A stretch of 64,000 bases of DNA, from assembly GCF_011075055.1 (NCBI RefSeq), contig NC_058145.1, forward strand, positions 4,373,228-4,437,227, read 5' to 3'. This document shows positions 25,059-39,184 of the stretch, in pieces (position 1 is the stretch's first letter; every line of letters starts with the position of its first letter). Under the pieces are notes generated by a model. It ran no database searches. It saw nothing but the letters and a program-made list of their open reading frames with translations, and had not been told where the DNA came from. This stretch comes from Mangifera indica. Taxonomy: Eukaryota > Streptophyta > Magnoliopsida > Sapindales > Anacardiaceae. A program made the translations under genes and the position numbers.

Positions 25059-27109
25059 TGTAGCACCCACCTTGAAAAAACCTATCTTTTAGGGTCAAGT
25101 GCTACAAAATCTAAGTATGCATGTATGACATTCTCAATATACAATAAAGTATTCTAAACTCAAACATGCATAAATCAATATCTTATTTAAAATGTCTCAA
25201 TGTCTTTATTAATTAAAATAAAAACAATCTTCAAATAATCCTCAAGCATTATTATCAAAATCATAAAGCATAATTTGTACTAAATAATAATAATCGAAGT
25301 TTTTTATAATCATACCATAAATTGATCTATCCAACCTTAAGAGTTCATCAACCGTATGTCACTCAATCATTAACCAATCACCTTTAACTTTGTCACCTAT
25401 AAGATGAAAAAGAAATAAGTGAGTGAAAAACACTCAATAAGAATGAATTCTAACCCATGTTATCTCTGTCTCAATTCTAAGGCTACTCAAATCTTAAACA
25501 AGTAAAAGGAATCAATGTACCCAATCTAGTAACTAATCTATAAAGTTCTCTAATCCTAGTTGTCTCATCTTTTTACTAATAAACAGACTTATAGTCTTTG
25601 CTTACATTATGTGGACCCTAATTATCAAACTCTCAATGTAAGTCCTAGCCAATCAATAGACATACGATCTTGGTAATCATATCTCTCCCTATAGACAATA
25701 ATCGATAAACTATACCATATCTATGAGTGTGCTTAGGTCATCAACACTCTCTTAATTAGTTTATAATCTTATTAACTATGTCTTATAGGTACCATCTTAT
25801 CTCATATCTCATTAAGATACTTGAATCTCTATTAATATCCAATCACTCAAACTTTCTCGAACTTTACTCTAATCTAATCTATTTATACTTTTGATATCCT
25901 GGCACCTCAATAAGCCTTAATTTTCATTTAAATTCCATCTTTATCTTTCTTTGAACAACCTGTACATAATCAAGTCACGACCATACTTTGTCTTCTATGT
26001 ATAGGCGTATTTGGCCATGTATGGGCATACATGGTATTCTATGGACATATGATCATTCCAATGGTTTATTGTAGCATACATCTCTAATGTCATTAAGGTA
26101 TGGGAATGTCACTCTCATGCGTGTGCATGCATTAGGTGCATGGGAGTATGTCTCTTGAAACTATTCATCTTCTTCCATCCCAAAATCCTAAGGCTTTATC
26201 TTATTTTCTAGCCATGTACGATCATACTTACCGGCATATAAGCAAACATGACATCAAAAAACCCTTCTAAGCAAAAGATGACCACACCTTCTTTATCGCA
26301 CATTTGTCCATCAGTAAAATCAAAATTATAAATGAGGCGTACATGAGACATCCTTATAGATTTCTACTATTCCAATGCATGCACGCCTATGACTTCCCAT
26401 GTCCCTACCATATATGACATCCTTGAATAGAATTTTGATCATTCTTAGCTAGAGTTTTCATCTACTTTCAATGATTCTAACATCAAGAAATCAATTTCGC
26501 ACATCCAAGCATTAAAAAAATACAAACCTTTAGGTTTGAACTACCATATGACTGGTTCTCACAGAAACCATCATCAATCATGCAAATCAATTGACAAGGT
26601 AAGATTATCCAACACTTTACTCAAACAATATTCATTTTCTATTTAATCTTAGTAATCCCAAGGAATCAAAATTCATCACAGAAAGTGAAAGAATCATTCC
26701 TACTTACCTGGTTTCATTATTAATAGAGTTCAGAGTAGTTTTCTTTCTCAAAAATCTTGGTTACCAAAGTCTTGGTCTTGTTGACAACTTGAGGTTTCTC
26801 TCTTCTTTGAGATTCACTTCTTGTCTGTTTGAATCTTTAATTATGATTTTCTTTCCTTATGATGGAAAAATAGACATATGTAGCCAATCCCTTTTCAATC
26901 AAGACTCTTTCCTAATTGGGAGTCCTTTTATATAATGCGATGTACAATCATACATTCCATGATGTACAGGTGTACATCTAATAGACATGGTCATATGTCA
27001 GGCCAAAGTGGATATTCCATTTTCTATTTCGGCCTAATACGATTCAAATTCAATTTTAAGTTTAGGGAAAAGATGATAATACCCCTAAAAAGTACATAAG
27101 GGTGTTATA
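25059..27109 (-). repeat. 5' LTR of the Ty3/gypsy element (about 2.05 kb)
   Basis: In + coordinates it starts TGTAGCACCC (25,059) and ends AAGGGTGTTATA (27,109). On the minus strand that is TATAACACCC...GGGTGCTACA, the inverted TGTAACACCC-type ends usual for this class, with the outer TG mutated to TA. A primer binding site and gag leader follow at once on the inner side. There is no coding sequence inside. Confidence 0.7.
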
Positions 27110-28300
27110 GTGGTGGTTGTATAGGTTTTAACAACTGGTGATCAGTGGTGATTGATGGTGGTGTGGGTGTTGGGTGGGGTTGGTTGGCTTGAAAATTTAA
27201 TTGAAAATATGAGTATTTTTGTCTTAAAATTATATGACTGAAGGTAAAATAGTAACAAAAAGAGTTTAAGGTTTATCGTTATCTTAATTTAAAAAAAAAA
27301 GATATTTTTGTCTTAAAAATATAATAAATAATGGTAAAACTATAAAAAAAAAATAATTAAGATTACTTTAGTAATCTTTTCATTTCTAAGGTGGAAGTTA
27401 TTATTTTTGATGACCTTTTATAGTAGTGGAGTAACAATTCAATTTTTTTTTAAATCAAACAAAACTGTGAACTCCTTAGGATTTCATTCATATATGCATT
27501 GATTTACAAACATGACATACAACCATAAAGTGTTTAAGAATTTTTAAATGTGTTTAGAGGCTCCTTTATCTTTCACAAGTCATTGGAATGTGTAAATGAC
27601 GTTCTTGATCCAAGGGTAGGATCATACCTTACCTCGGTATCCATGGAACATGAAATGTGCACCAAAGTATGCTAAAACGTGATGCATAGGTAGGTGGTGT
27701 TTTTGTATGGGCATACATGATGTGTAAATAAAAAAAAAAAGTTTGAAATTATGAAATTTGTGTATGTATATATGGATGTCATGTACGGTCATGCATCAAT
27801 AATGCATACTGTATATCAACCTTAATCTCTTATAATTCGTGATATATCTAGATTTTGGGGCAAATAAGTATAATGGATTATCTTTATCCAAGGATTATGC
27901 ACATTGGTGCATGATCCATGTACAATTGTGCATATGCCAAAAGTAATCCATTTAGGTTTATCTTTACCGAATTGGATAAACTCCAATTTCCACAATTTCC
28001 AACACATACAAACATCTCAAGATTATTAAACTTTGGTCCTTGATTATGATAATTACATTTTGAGCCCAAAGACCTCTTGAAATACCTAAACTTTGTACTA
28101 GATTAAACTTAGATAATTTTAATCAACTTTTTTTATGTATGACTCGTAGACTCTCTGTTGGGTTAATAGTGGATGGATTCATATTGAGTTTTTCACTTGA
28201 TAACCATCCAAATATAAACTAAGATTAGCCTCTAGTAAGATATCATGATCATTCGATTAAATTAATACAGTTCCTTTTTCCATATACATAATGTACATGG
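27110..28300. other. Non-genic AT-rich flank
   Basis: No gene. About 27,110-27,190 is a GGTG-rich purine/T tract. About 27,190-27,480 is AT-rich with poly(A) runs. The ORFs at 27,822-28,069 (minus) overlap each other in different frames and have no family features. Confidence 0.35.
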
Positions 28301-29950
28301 ACTATTAGATTGATGCCCTATTACAAAAGCCCCCATATGGGTGTGTGTATGAAGCACTTCATAGGTATTATCGCACAACAACCTTAACGCTTTCATATTA
28401 GGTTCCTAAGCCAAAGATCAAATAGTAGTGACTCATGAACTCATTTCATAGGTCACACAATAGTAGCACATTTTCCTCAGTCTCATGTCAAATATCACAC
28501 AAAATTGGCGTCTTATTCTTACACCACATATCATACAATAGTAGTACCTCCACCTAACTTTACGCCACAAAACACACAATAATAGCTAACATATTTTTTT
28601 TAATTTTAAAAATCACACAACACTGGTATATAGTTAATCTCTTCAAGTCAATGATCATAGAATATCTGCTATTGTTTCTTAACCTCATACCACATATTAC
28701 AAAGTTTATGGCTGATTACTCAAATACTTAGTCGTTTCCATAAAACCTACGACTTATCAACATCATTTCAACTCATAATATTCATATCTCATAATATGTG
28801 CCTTATATCACATAGTTAAAGATAGTTCACATAATTATTTACCTTATTTCGTGTAGATTAAGGCTATTATCTATATTCAGTCGTCTTATTTCACAAAGAT
28901 TAACATTATTCCCAATTTATTTGCTTTAGTGCGCATAACCTAAGGCTACATAAGTAATTTACCTTCTCATTTCATATAGAATAGCTTCATGAACATGTGT
29001 TCATAGTTTATGCACAACTAGACATAAATTTTAGTTATGAACGGACATGACTATCTTTGTAACAAATATTCACCACTTCATGTATATATTGCCATTCATA
29101 TCCCTTGAAATGTTCACTGTTCATCCTTAACCTTACAATTGAATGGTAATTCACCATTAAGAATGGGCATTCAATCGATTCTGTTACTCAAAATCTCATA
29201 CTTTCAACTATTGTTTCTACACCCTAATCATCAAAGTAAAACTCTAAGGTACTTAGGTCGTCAATCATTCTAATTATTCACGTTTACATGCTTAATAATA
29301 TAAATATTCATTCAATTTACAACTCTTTATATACATGTTTGTCATCGTTAAACATGTTTTATGGTGATTAATCATTCATGAAATAACATCACTTGATAAC
29401 ATGCATCCTCATTTGATAACATTAATAAAATAGATTGAATAGCCTACTTACCTTTCCTCTAACGTATAACACGTCTTCAAGCTTTAAAATTTGATAATTA
29501 ATCCTCTGGTCAATTTAATTTTGGCCCTCAATCTCATTGGAATTGTTTTTGTGCAAATATATAATGAAAGTGTAAAAATTTATCTTCTGTAAATCAAACT
29601 CCTTTATATAGATTTTCATAATTAACCATCACAAGCAGACGTTCAACCATTATGCACGAGTGTGCATAACAATTACACTGCTTGAATCATGTTTCTCTAT
29701 CTTCCATAATCATGATTTGTTATAACTACCGCTCATGAACGAATGTCTCTCTTACTTGAACAAGTATTCATGGAATTAAATTTATTTTCTTGCGCTTGTG
29801 TGATTGTTCATCCATCATGAAATCTCATAGACACTAAACGGGCATTCATTCTCCATTAATGACTGTTCATCAATACTTGAATAACATTTTAAAAAACTTA
29901 AATAATGTAAAATGATCATAATACTCTTGAGATGTATATGTAAATGTTAT
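28300..29950. repeat. LTR-like repetitive block with scattered CACACAATAGTAG motifs
   Basis: CACACAATAGTAG-like words recur at irregular 50-70 bp spacing between about 28,370 and 28,640 (CGCACAACA, CACACAATAGTAGC, CATACAATAGTAG, CACACAATAATAGC, CACACAACACTGG). Such text is common in long plant gypsy LTRs. No LTR termini, primer site or coding region could be fixed. The remainder is AT-rich and unassigned. Confidence 0.35.
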
Positions 29951-32900
29951 AACGAATAATTTTTGTATGTTGAGGGGCATCATTATTGTCAAATTGAATG
30001 TCTATATTGCATTTGTGGGTAAAATTTGTGAATAAAATTTTATGTTAGTAACAAAAAAATATATCATATATAATCACTAAAATTAAAGACATTAAAAAAT
30101 ATTTCAATTTTATTATTAGAGTAGGAAAACATTCAATATGATAGATAGAAACCAATGAAGAAAATATAGAACAAACTAAGGTCGAAAGTCAAGACCTATG
30201 TAATATACAGTTTCTTTAACAGATTCACCTCCTTCACTTGCATGCACAAGAATTTGAATACTATTTGTTTCTTAGGATACAATGATAGAGGAATAACAAG
30301 AGAGACAATACTCTTCTATTATGATAAATTAAATCAAGTTTAAACTTTAGCACAAGAAAACCTAAAGAGCACTTAAGGACTTAGAGAGAAACTATTAGAG
30401 ATTAAAGAGAAATTGAGAGCTCAAAATTTTATGTATGAAAATGAGAGAAGTAACCCCTTTTTGAAACTGTTGGAGATTAAAATTTTCTTCTTTCCACCAT
30501 TTTCAAAGAAATTTATTGTTTTGTTTTTATTATTGTTATTGTTGGTAGTGACAATGGTTGTGGTGATCATTCAATGGTGAAAAGTTGATGAAGAAGATTG
30601 ATTTTGCTATTAAAGGCAGGGGAATGATGCTGGGTCAATGATGGGTTTGATGATTTAGCTTTAGATCCAGTTCTAGAGTAATTTTTTTGATGGATGGAGC
30701 TGAAACTGAATAGTTCCATAAAAATTAGAAACAAAACCTATTTAGAATAAATCAATTCTAGATAGAAACCAAAATTGAATTTCGAATACTCAACTATTCT
30801 AATTTCTACCTAGTATTTTGCTCACCCTTAGGTAAAAGAGCAATTGAACGAACATTGAATAAGACAATACTTGAAGCTGGAAGGTCTTCTAAGTAAGTTA
30901 TTTCAGCTCCACACTTATTTTTTTATGAACAACTAGTTAGTAGAATTCATGATTTAATCATCTGTTGTGTGGTTACAATCGTATTATTTTTATAGTTTGT
31001 GGGTAATATTATGTTATCATTGGTTCATCTACTTCTTGAGATAGTGTTTCCACCTTCAATAAAATAAATTAGCCGGCGGCTGATCTTTAATTGAACTACT
31101 AGATCTCTCTTTCATTTCTTGATATTCTGAAAACTTCTTGTAAGCATATATTGACTCAAGAAGCTTTTGGAATCTCCTTGTGAAACCCACAAACGGGGGA
31201 GGGGATATGTAATAATGATTCAAGAACCCAAGGAAATGAAACTTCTTGGATGGATTGGAGCCATGTCGTATGCATCATGTAATATTAAATAGGGGAGGAC
31301 ATATTAAATGAAGGAGCTTTTTTAGAATGCTTTTCACCGACCAAAATGTTGTAATCTTTTAGAAATGGGATTTCGGGTTGTCCTGGATTGGATTCGTCAT
31401 TTAATTTACTCTGATGTTAAATCCATCACACGTGATTGCAAGACACCGGCTTTTATTCTAGATCAACCATAATTCTGAGGAGCTGCAACTATATATTTAA
31501 TTATATATCATTATATAATTAAATATTATTTTATTTATAATTTAAAATTATTTAATTATGTGATAATATATTATTATTTATATATATAAGAATATTCATT
31601 AAAAAAATGGATCATAGGATAAGGCTTATAGATCAATTCCACGTATCCTACTAAAAAATATTAAGTGATAAAAAATTAATTAAATATTAATAAAGATTTA
31701 AAATTATAATTTAATGGGCTAATTCGTAAAAACATGTATTGACTTGCTAAGGACTCATGGGGGCACAATCTTAGGGCCCTAAGTCATGCCTCAAGCCTTA
31801 AGTTTTTGTTGGATCAGTTTGGTACAGAAATTTTTCAAGTGGTGAGCCTCCATCGAACCCAACACGTGGACTCAATGGGTTGTGTTAGAATCATCTCGAT
31901 ACAACTTGATCCAACCTATTATCACCTCTAAATGAGATCTTTATTTTTGTTTAAACTGTAATTATCTAAGTAAGTTAAATTTTAAAAATTAAATTAATAA
32001 TAGATTAAGCAATTGCGAATATTACTAAGAAGCCACTTTGTAGGGCATATCCACTAACTCCAACCGAATACTTAAAAACTTAATAAATACAAGTACTCGT
32101 CTGAATATCAATTATTATATATAATATAGATAATGTTAACCCAAAAATCCTTAAGATTAATTTGAATGGTTAAAAATAAGATTTAAAATAATATATCAAA
32201 ATTAAAATTTTAATTTATTTAATATATTAGTTATGGGATCAATTATTGAATTTATAATTTTATCTATTTAATATGTTTAATTTTAAATTTTAAATTTTAT
32301 TTATTTAATATAATCAATTTAATATTAAAAAAATAGTGTAATATAATTGATTTTTAACTTAAAATTTCACATGAAAAATGTAGTCAACTTAAGCCCAAAG
32401 TGACTGGATGGTTCAAATGAGATAGGAAAATTGTAATCCCAATGGGTAATATATTGGCCATATAAACACTTGTAAAAGATGACAAATCAATCACCATCAC
32501 CCCTTTCGGTGTCGGTGCAAAAACTAACTACTCATGACGGTGCACACTAGTGAAATTATTCAGCCTTGTTTTCTTCAAGACACACCCTAGTTGAGTGTCG
32601 GCCACTTCACATCCCTACCACTTGTATTTTAGACTTTATAATTTTTAATTATGATGGTCCAGCGCAGACATGGGATGATATTATTTTAATTAATAAACTA
32701 CTTAAAAAAGAATTTGAATCTCAAGAATTTGAATCTCTTATTTAGTATGTTAAGCCGGCCTTGGTTTAAAATTCCATTTAAAACCCCAACTTTTATTGCT
32801 ATTCATTGAATAAAACAAATTACTAATATAATTTTATCAAATTAAAGGATTGGAACATGTTATCTTTAGCAGAAATGTTAACGTTTGTCCTAATACATCG

Positions 32901-34480
32901 TTACAAACCAAAAACTTCGAAGCTTTTAAGATTGCAGACAACTATATTTTATTCTAATTATATCAAAATAATAAATTGTTAATCTTAATCTCATCACCGA
33001 AAATTCTCTCTTTGTTTAACTCTTCTTGATACCTCCATTGAGATAGTGCAATTCAATGAAAATTGTATCATTTCATTGTAACTCCAATTAAAATTGTGGC
33101 GTTAACGTTCTATACATACCAAAAACAATACTAAACACATATTGGACAAATTCTTTAACGGTGGCCATAAATAATTTACTCTAATCACCAACCATTTGAC
33201 GTATACCAACTCCACCATTAGTTTAGTGAACCCCACAAATAATTGATTGAAATGTCATTTCTTCAACACAATTAATTCAAGATAGATCGATATAATAACT
33301 ATAATCAAGAACACTTTTATTAGATGATACTACTTTGAGTATGTTGAATACAATGATGCAGGATCATAAGATTTGATTCTATGATTGGTAATGTAAAAGA
33401 TATAAAATAAGGGATCCAACCGTAACGAGAAATGAGGAATTAATATAATTGGAGACATCGAACTTCTCCTGAAATGGTTCGTGGTCATTTTCTGTTTGCT
33501 TATTACACCATTCTTGAAAATCATAGTATGGTGGAGTGGCATAGATTAGAAGAAATATAAATAAATCAGTAATGTGGCCGCTTGTGGCTATGACTCCTTG
33601 TCAAAATAGTGGTTTGCAAGTGCGTTTTCTTGTGCCTAGACATTTTATTTAGTAGGGCTAATGATGTTGTTGCATAAGACGATTTTGGAGTAGTCAAAGA
33701 AATAAGAGAGAAGTAATGCTTATCAATTGATGAATGAGTTGTTGGATTCAATTCATTATCTAGTGGCTGAGGAGAACAATGGCAAAAGGAGACGAAAAGC
33801 GTATGAATTGTTAATGATTTGTAAAATAGTCGAGGGCATTTTTGTTTTTTACTTAATTAGGGAATTTTTATATTTTTCTTATTTTTCTCTAAATTTTAAT
33901 AGAATTTATTGATAAAATCTAACGGAAAATAGAAATTTATCATTCTTCTACTTTAAAGATAACAATTTATCATTTTAACATAGTTTATGAGAAAATAGTC
34001 ATCATTTATTTAATATATTAGAAAAAACTTTATTTCTTTTCATTTTATAAATAATATATGGTGTGATCTATAGCATTAAAGAGGTTATTTAAAATTGTGA
34101 GGATCCTAGTTTATGGGCAAATTACTCATTGAAGGGCTAAGAAATTTTAAACAACACATAAATTGCTACTTATAGGAAAATACAACCAATTTAGAGATGT
34201 TAAAGGCCAAAGCAAAGGAGTTACAACCTCCATTAATCACATTGCTCACTTGAAGGTTAGGAAGAATAGGCTTCTTGGATTGGATTGATGCCATTATTTT
34301 CTTGTTACTGTTTTATATTGTTTTACAGTCCTACTTCAATTTAATCTCTTGTTTTAGGAATCATAATTAAGCTGGGTCTATTATTTTAGGTGTTCTCCAT
34401 ATTAGAATAAGATATGTTTCAATTAATAGGTTCATTATTTTCCTAATTAGTTAAAAGTAATATTTGTTGAACGAATAGAA
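29951..34480. other. Gene-free stretch with old repeat debris
   Basis: No convincing gene on either strand. About 31,490-31,590 is a run of A/T-only text. About 31,720-31,931 ends in TATTATCACCTCTA, whose complement TAGAGGTGATAATAGG resembles hAT ends in this window, preceded by GGGTTG/GGGCCC-rich sequence, so a hAT end fragment is possible. Short ORFs near 33.3-33.9 kb lack family features. Confidence 0.35.
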
Positions 34481-34486
34481 ATCCTT

Positions 34487-35150
34487 ATGTGACACCCCTA
34501 AACAAATCTCATAGCAGTAAAACGTGAGAAAGATATTGGGTTTGTGTGTACATCTCTCATAGTTTAGGGATGTTAAGATAAAAGGGTTAAATAACTTATA
34601 AGCTCCTTAAACTATCAATACGCGTTTTGAGTTGCAAAGCTCAAAAATAAAACTATGATTAACTATATATCCAAAGTAAAAATATCTTGACAGTGAGTCA
34701 GACTATTAGACAAGAGATGTTATAAATAGTATCAGAATCACTCAATGTGTCCTCTTAAATAATGATGAGACAAACCTCAATGAGGATACTAAATTCCGTA
34801 ATTGGGGGGGGGGGGGGGGGGTGGGGGGTGAATGTGGCATCCCTTGGTAAATCTTACATCGTTAAAACACATGAGAGATGTCATGTTTGTATGTACATCT
34901 CACATCGCTTAGGGATGTTACCTCTAGACAAATCTCATACAGTAAAGTACGAGAGTGATGTCAGGTTTGTGTGTGCATCCCACATTGCTTAGGAATTTTA
35001 GATGAAACTTGTTAAATTTCATGTAAACTCCTTAAATTATTAAGATGAGTTTTAGTTATAAAACTCAAAAATAAAACTATGATGGACTAAACTCTAAAGA
35101 GGATAATATATTGAAAACGGATTAAGTTATTAGATCAAAGATGTTGCACC
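34487..35150. repeat. Direct-repeat block with an 18-base G run
   Basis: A unit starting near 34,490 (CCCTAAACAAATCTCATA...) recurs near 34,918 (CTAGACAAATCTCATACAG...), with a partial header copy at about 34,835. Shared pieces include TCTCATA-CAGTAAA, GTGTGTRCATC, the unit CTTAGGRATKTTA and AAAATAAAACTATGATKRACTA. Between the copies, 34,804-34,821 is an uninterrupted G run followed by TGGGGGG. The block looks like LTR-type or satellite sequence. The G run is a slippage and G-quadruplex candidate. Confidence 0.65.
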
Positions 35151-36129
35151 TTGTGTAATTAGGGAGTATTAGTAATAATAACACTAATAGGACTCTCGAC
35201 TGTAAGAGGAAGACTATTTTCCTACCATTTAGCATTGTACCCCATTTTAGGGGTGGAGAAAATATCCTGAATAATAGTTTTTGAAAAATAATTTCATAAA
35301 GTACAATTTGTATATACTCTACATTCTTGTTGAAGTAATTTATTTGTTTAGTCGAAAATTAACAACATACTTTTCCTTATTTTGTCTTTGAGAGTGGCAA
35401 ATCAAAACTAGTCTCTTCTTGTTGGTAGTGAATTTCTTATGAAACAAGGGACTGCTAGTCTTTCTTCTATTTTTGTTTTTTATTCAAGTCATAAAACAAC
35501 CTCAAAACCAAACAAATGTTACTTTAAAATTCTTTAAACACAATCATTAATGTTTGGGTACAACATATTGGTTCCAAAACATAGGTTGCAATGGCTTCAC
35601 GTTGTCTTAGACCTTTTATTGATGACATAGATGAAATTAATGCGTGCTTCATAGCATGAACAAGACAATAGTGTAATTTTAGCAAGATTTACAAATCCTT
35701 GAGCAACTAACGCGTCATAATGCACAAATTAGCTATGAAAGTTCTAATTTCAAAATTGGCTTGGCAAAACTCCTATGAGCAAGGTGAACTTTGAAGAACC
35801 CTCTCAATTGAATGAAACATTTGAAGTAGAAATTGAGGTAAGATATATACCTAATGAAGAGGTTGAAGAATTGAATGTTAATGTATCATATAAAAGTGAT
35901 TATTTCTTCATTTAAGAGAATTTTAAAGTTGAAAAAATTGATAAGGTGCATGTTAAAGTCGGTGCTCTACTAACAAATCTTTTCAACAATATGAATTTAT
36001 GTAACATATTTGAATATTTGAGTAGCACTGAGGTTTATTCACCATTTGTGTCAAATATCGAATTGGTGACATTTGTGTCACAAATGTCAATTTGTACATT
36101 ATGTGTAGAAATCAAATAGAGATACCAAA
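35151..36129. other. Non-genic stretch, possibly retrotransposon-derived
   Basis: No intact gene. Directly upstream of the integrase fragment on the same strand, so it may be further decayed gypsy sequence, but I could not recognise specific domains. From 36,000 the text ACATTTGTGTCA repeats a few times. Confidence 0.3.
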
Positions 36130-36350
36130 TTTGTGTCAATATTTTATAGGAGTTTACATAAGTCACTAGGTATAAAACATATCATCCTCAGATTGATAGA
36201 CAAGTAAGGAGGACCAATCAAGTGTTAGAGGACATGTTGAAAGTTTGTTGTATGGATCATAGAACAAGTTAAGCTAACATTGTATTATTGATGGAGTTTA
36301 CTTATAATAATAGTTATCAGATGACCATTAAAATGACACCCTATAAGACA
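36130..36350 (+). pseudogene. Ty3/gypsy integrase core fragment
   Basis: The + strand encodes YHPQIDRQVRRTNQVLEDML (36,178-36,237), then, after a broken stretch, FTYNNSYQMTIKMTPYKTL. These match the gypsy integrase core (usual YHPQTDGQSERTNQ-LEDML and EFAYNNS...MAPYEALYG). Only this piece is present. A stop and loss of the G in DGQ show it is dead. Confidence 0.8.
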
Positions 36351-38144
36351 TTGTCGTTAAAGTAGTGTCCTAGAGACAATTGTGATCGATATACGATTAT
36401 GTAATTTTGTAATCATTATTTTTAATTAATGATAGTTTTATTTGATATGTTTTCATAATGGTTGTTACGAGAGAACTCTGTGAGAGTCTCTCTTCACATG
36501 CTCATAATAGGACATAGTTATGACACAATAGTCCATAGATATGTAGAGAAAATGCACTACGCTTGTTATGCAATTCACATGGTCAAGGAGCCTAATCTCT
36601 ATCTCAACTCAAACCAATCAATATAGAAAAAAAGATTTCATAAAAATTATCTTTAAATAAAATGTCTTCACCACCAATGTATTTACTTGCATTGCATATA
36701 AGTGTCATCATATATTAGGATTCAAAAATGTATCCTAAATGACCAAGAATACATCATCAAAGTTTTGGGATAGAAAGTATTCCCTGGATGACTAAGTTGA
36801 GTTAAGAATTCTATGTTATCAAAGTTTGAAGTCCAAATGTGTAGTACCTATAGGTAAGTCTAAGAGCATTCTAGTATTTTCTCTTACTTTTTAATTGAGC
36901 TAATTAATATTTTTTAGAGTAATACACACCCGTGTATATGGGTATACATAACCATTTATCGTTAGCAAAATTTGAATTTTGGATAAGATCACGATCAAAA
37001 CAAAATTGGATGAATTTTCATAGTTATGTGACACAACACACGCCTGTGTATAGTGGGTACAAGCTCATGTGTTATGTCTAGGGGACAAAATAAAAAAAGG
37101 TTATTTGACCTAATTCTATTTTTTTTTTCACACTCCAATCGCACAAACAGAAAGAGAGGAGAGAGAAGAGATGTCTTTGGTCGTCAGGAAGAGCCACCGG
37201 TCGTCAAAAGTCACAACCACGTGAAGATTATGACATTCTTCAAAAGTCAAGTAAGTTGGTCTTGCATTCTCTTGGCTAGACAACCATGCTTTCTATTGAG
37301 TTAAAATATTTAACGAACAACGATGATTTCAAAGCAAGTACACGATGCTATGATGAGTATTTGATTATTGTCATATGCTTGTATGATGTTAAATTCGTTT
37401 GCAAATGCCATGAACTGATTATGTATGGCGTATAAGGTTTAAAGATGATATTGTTGGTGATGTGTAATGTTGAGTGGTTTTATATGTTTAGTTAATTGAT
37501 AAAACTTGTTTAGGATGTCTAGATATTTCCTCCATATATACGTATATGTTAAAATTGTTGAAGGTCAATCAAAAATCATGTAACCCATGAGTTTTGCAAT
37601 CTCTAGATCATGACACGTGGTTATATATGGTCTTATACACGTTCATGTGTTGTTAGTTTCAAATAGGAAATTTCACAATTTTCGTATGCTCATTTTGAGG
37701 AAAAGCACACACAATCGTGTTGTATGTGATACATACTCATGTGTGACATTTTAAAAGTGGACGCTGCAGTCAAAAACCTAAAGGGAAATGTGATAAAATT
37801 TTAATTTCTTATTAAATAAAAGTTTACCTCTAATCTTAATTGAGATGAGAAATTGGTTCACAGGTGGATATTTAAGTTTTTGAAAGTTAATGGGGTAGGA
37901 TTTTGAAATTACATCAAATCTTAGGTGGTAAACAAGTCTTTTGGCCTATAAAAAAATATGATTCACAATTTAGTTCAGTTTGATTTGGTTTGAAACTATT
38001 TTATAAACTAAACTAAAATATAATTTTTAAATAATTTGGTTTAGTTGTATGATTTGAATCAAATTATACACAATCTTAATTTTAATCAAATTATGCCTAA
38101 AATTTTATAAAAGCAGGTCAAAGACATTGCCTTTATTTTTTCCT
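36351..38144. other. Non-genic stretch, some LTR-like text
   Basis: About 36,360-36,800 (GTGTCCTAGAGACAATTGTG...) resembles LTR sequence following the truncated integrase. The ORF 37,053-37,304 is not supported by any motif. About 37,960-38,110 is GGTTTGGTTT/AAACTAAACTA-rich, MITE-like. Nothing else recognised. Confidence 0.35.
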
Positions 38145-38599
38145 GGGATATTAATTAAAATAGGCAACCGTTTTCCCGCTTAAACCTTTTTTGACAACAA
38201 TTCATACGTTTTACCTTTTTAAGCAAATTGAATTTTTCATTCCAAAAATACCCTTGTTTAATTTCTCAACGTTTACTGTAGTATTTCGTCGATTAATTAC
38301 TTACGTTTAACTATACGCATTAAGATTAATTTATCTGTGATGAATAAAATCTATAGATTGAAAAACAGATATACTATAGATTGAATAAAATCTATAGATT
38401 GAAAATGTTAATCTATGAATAAAATTAAAAAACACATTGAAAATCTATAGATTGAATAAAATTTATGAATAAAATCTACAAATTTTATAAAATTTATTTT
38501 ATAAAATCTATAAATGTATAAAATAATTAAATTTAAAATTGATTGATATATATATAGAAAATAATGGATATATCGAAAACGGTACGTTTTTCTCAAACA

Positions 38600-39180
38600 G
38601 TGCATTTTCTCAAAAAGGGGTGCAGGAAAGTGTTAAGGGGTGCGGGAAGGGAATGAAAATACAAACGGGTGTGTGAAAATACAAATAGGTGCGTGAAAAT
38701 GTAAAAGGGTGCGTGAAAATACAAACGGGTCCGTAAAAATACAAAACAAATGCGTAAAAATATAAACGGGTGCATGAAAATGTGAAAGGGTACATAAAAA
38801 TACAAACAGGTGCGTGAAAATGTGAAAGGGGTGCGTGAAAATGTGAAGGGGTGAGTAAAAATATAAACGGGGGTGTGAAAATATGAAGGGGTGCGGGAAT
38901 TGACTAAAAGGTACGAGTGCGTGAATTTACTAAAGGGTGCAGGAATGGGTACGGGTGCAGGTGCGTGAAAGGGTACGGGAATTGGTGCAAGTACGTGAAG
39001 GGATGCGGGAATTTACTAAAGGTTGCGGGAATAGGTGCAGGTGCGTGAAGGGTGCGGGAATTTACTAAAGGGTGCAGAAAATTGCACCCCTTAATATTAT
39101 ATAAAAGGGTGCAGGAAATGTGTAAAAGGTGTGGGAAATTGCACCCCTCCACGCACCCCTTTATATATAAAGGGGTGCAG
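38600..39180 (-). repeat. Minisatellite, left arm (GGGTGCGTGAAAAT unit)
   Basis: Units of about 20-24 bp of the form GGGTGCGTGAAAATACAAAC with variable tails, changing inward to GGGTGCGGGAATTTACTAAA units. It pairs with the C-rich right-arm copy at 39,850-40,390, for example CAAAAAGGGGTGCAGGAAAG against its complement near 40,370. It contrasts with the AT-rich surroundings. Confidence 0.85.
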
Positions 39181-39184
39181 TAAA

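Larger units (their letters stand above)
17870..27109 (-). mobile_element. Decayed Ty3/gypsy retrotransposon interrupted by a hAT insertion
   Basis: On the minus strand the order is 5' LTR (27,109-25,059), primer site, gag, zinc knuckle, [hAT insertion], protease, reverse transcriptase, RNase H and integrase. That is the Ty3/gypsy order, with integrase last. All domains carry stops and frameshifts, and one residue of the RT aspartate pair is lost, so the element is dead. A matching 3' LTR was not located, so the 3' limit is approximate. Confidence 0.8.

Noticed and set aside
36000..36800. Intact gypsy element or endogenous virus
   Set aside because: Only one short integrase piece is recognisable, without coat, movement or reverse-transcriptase sequence nearby.
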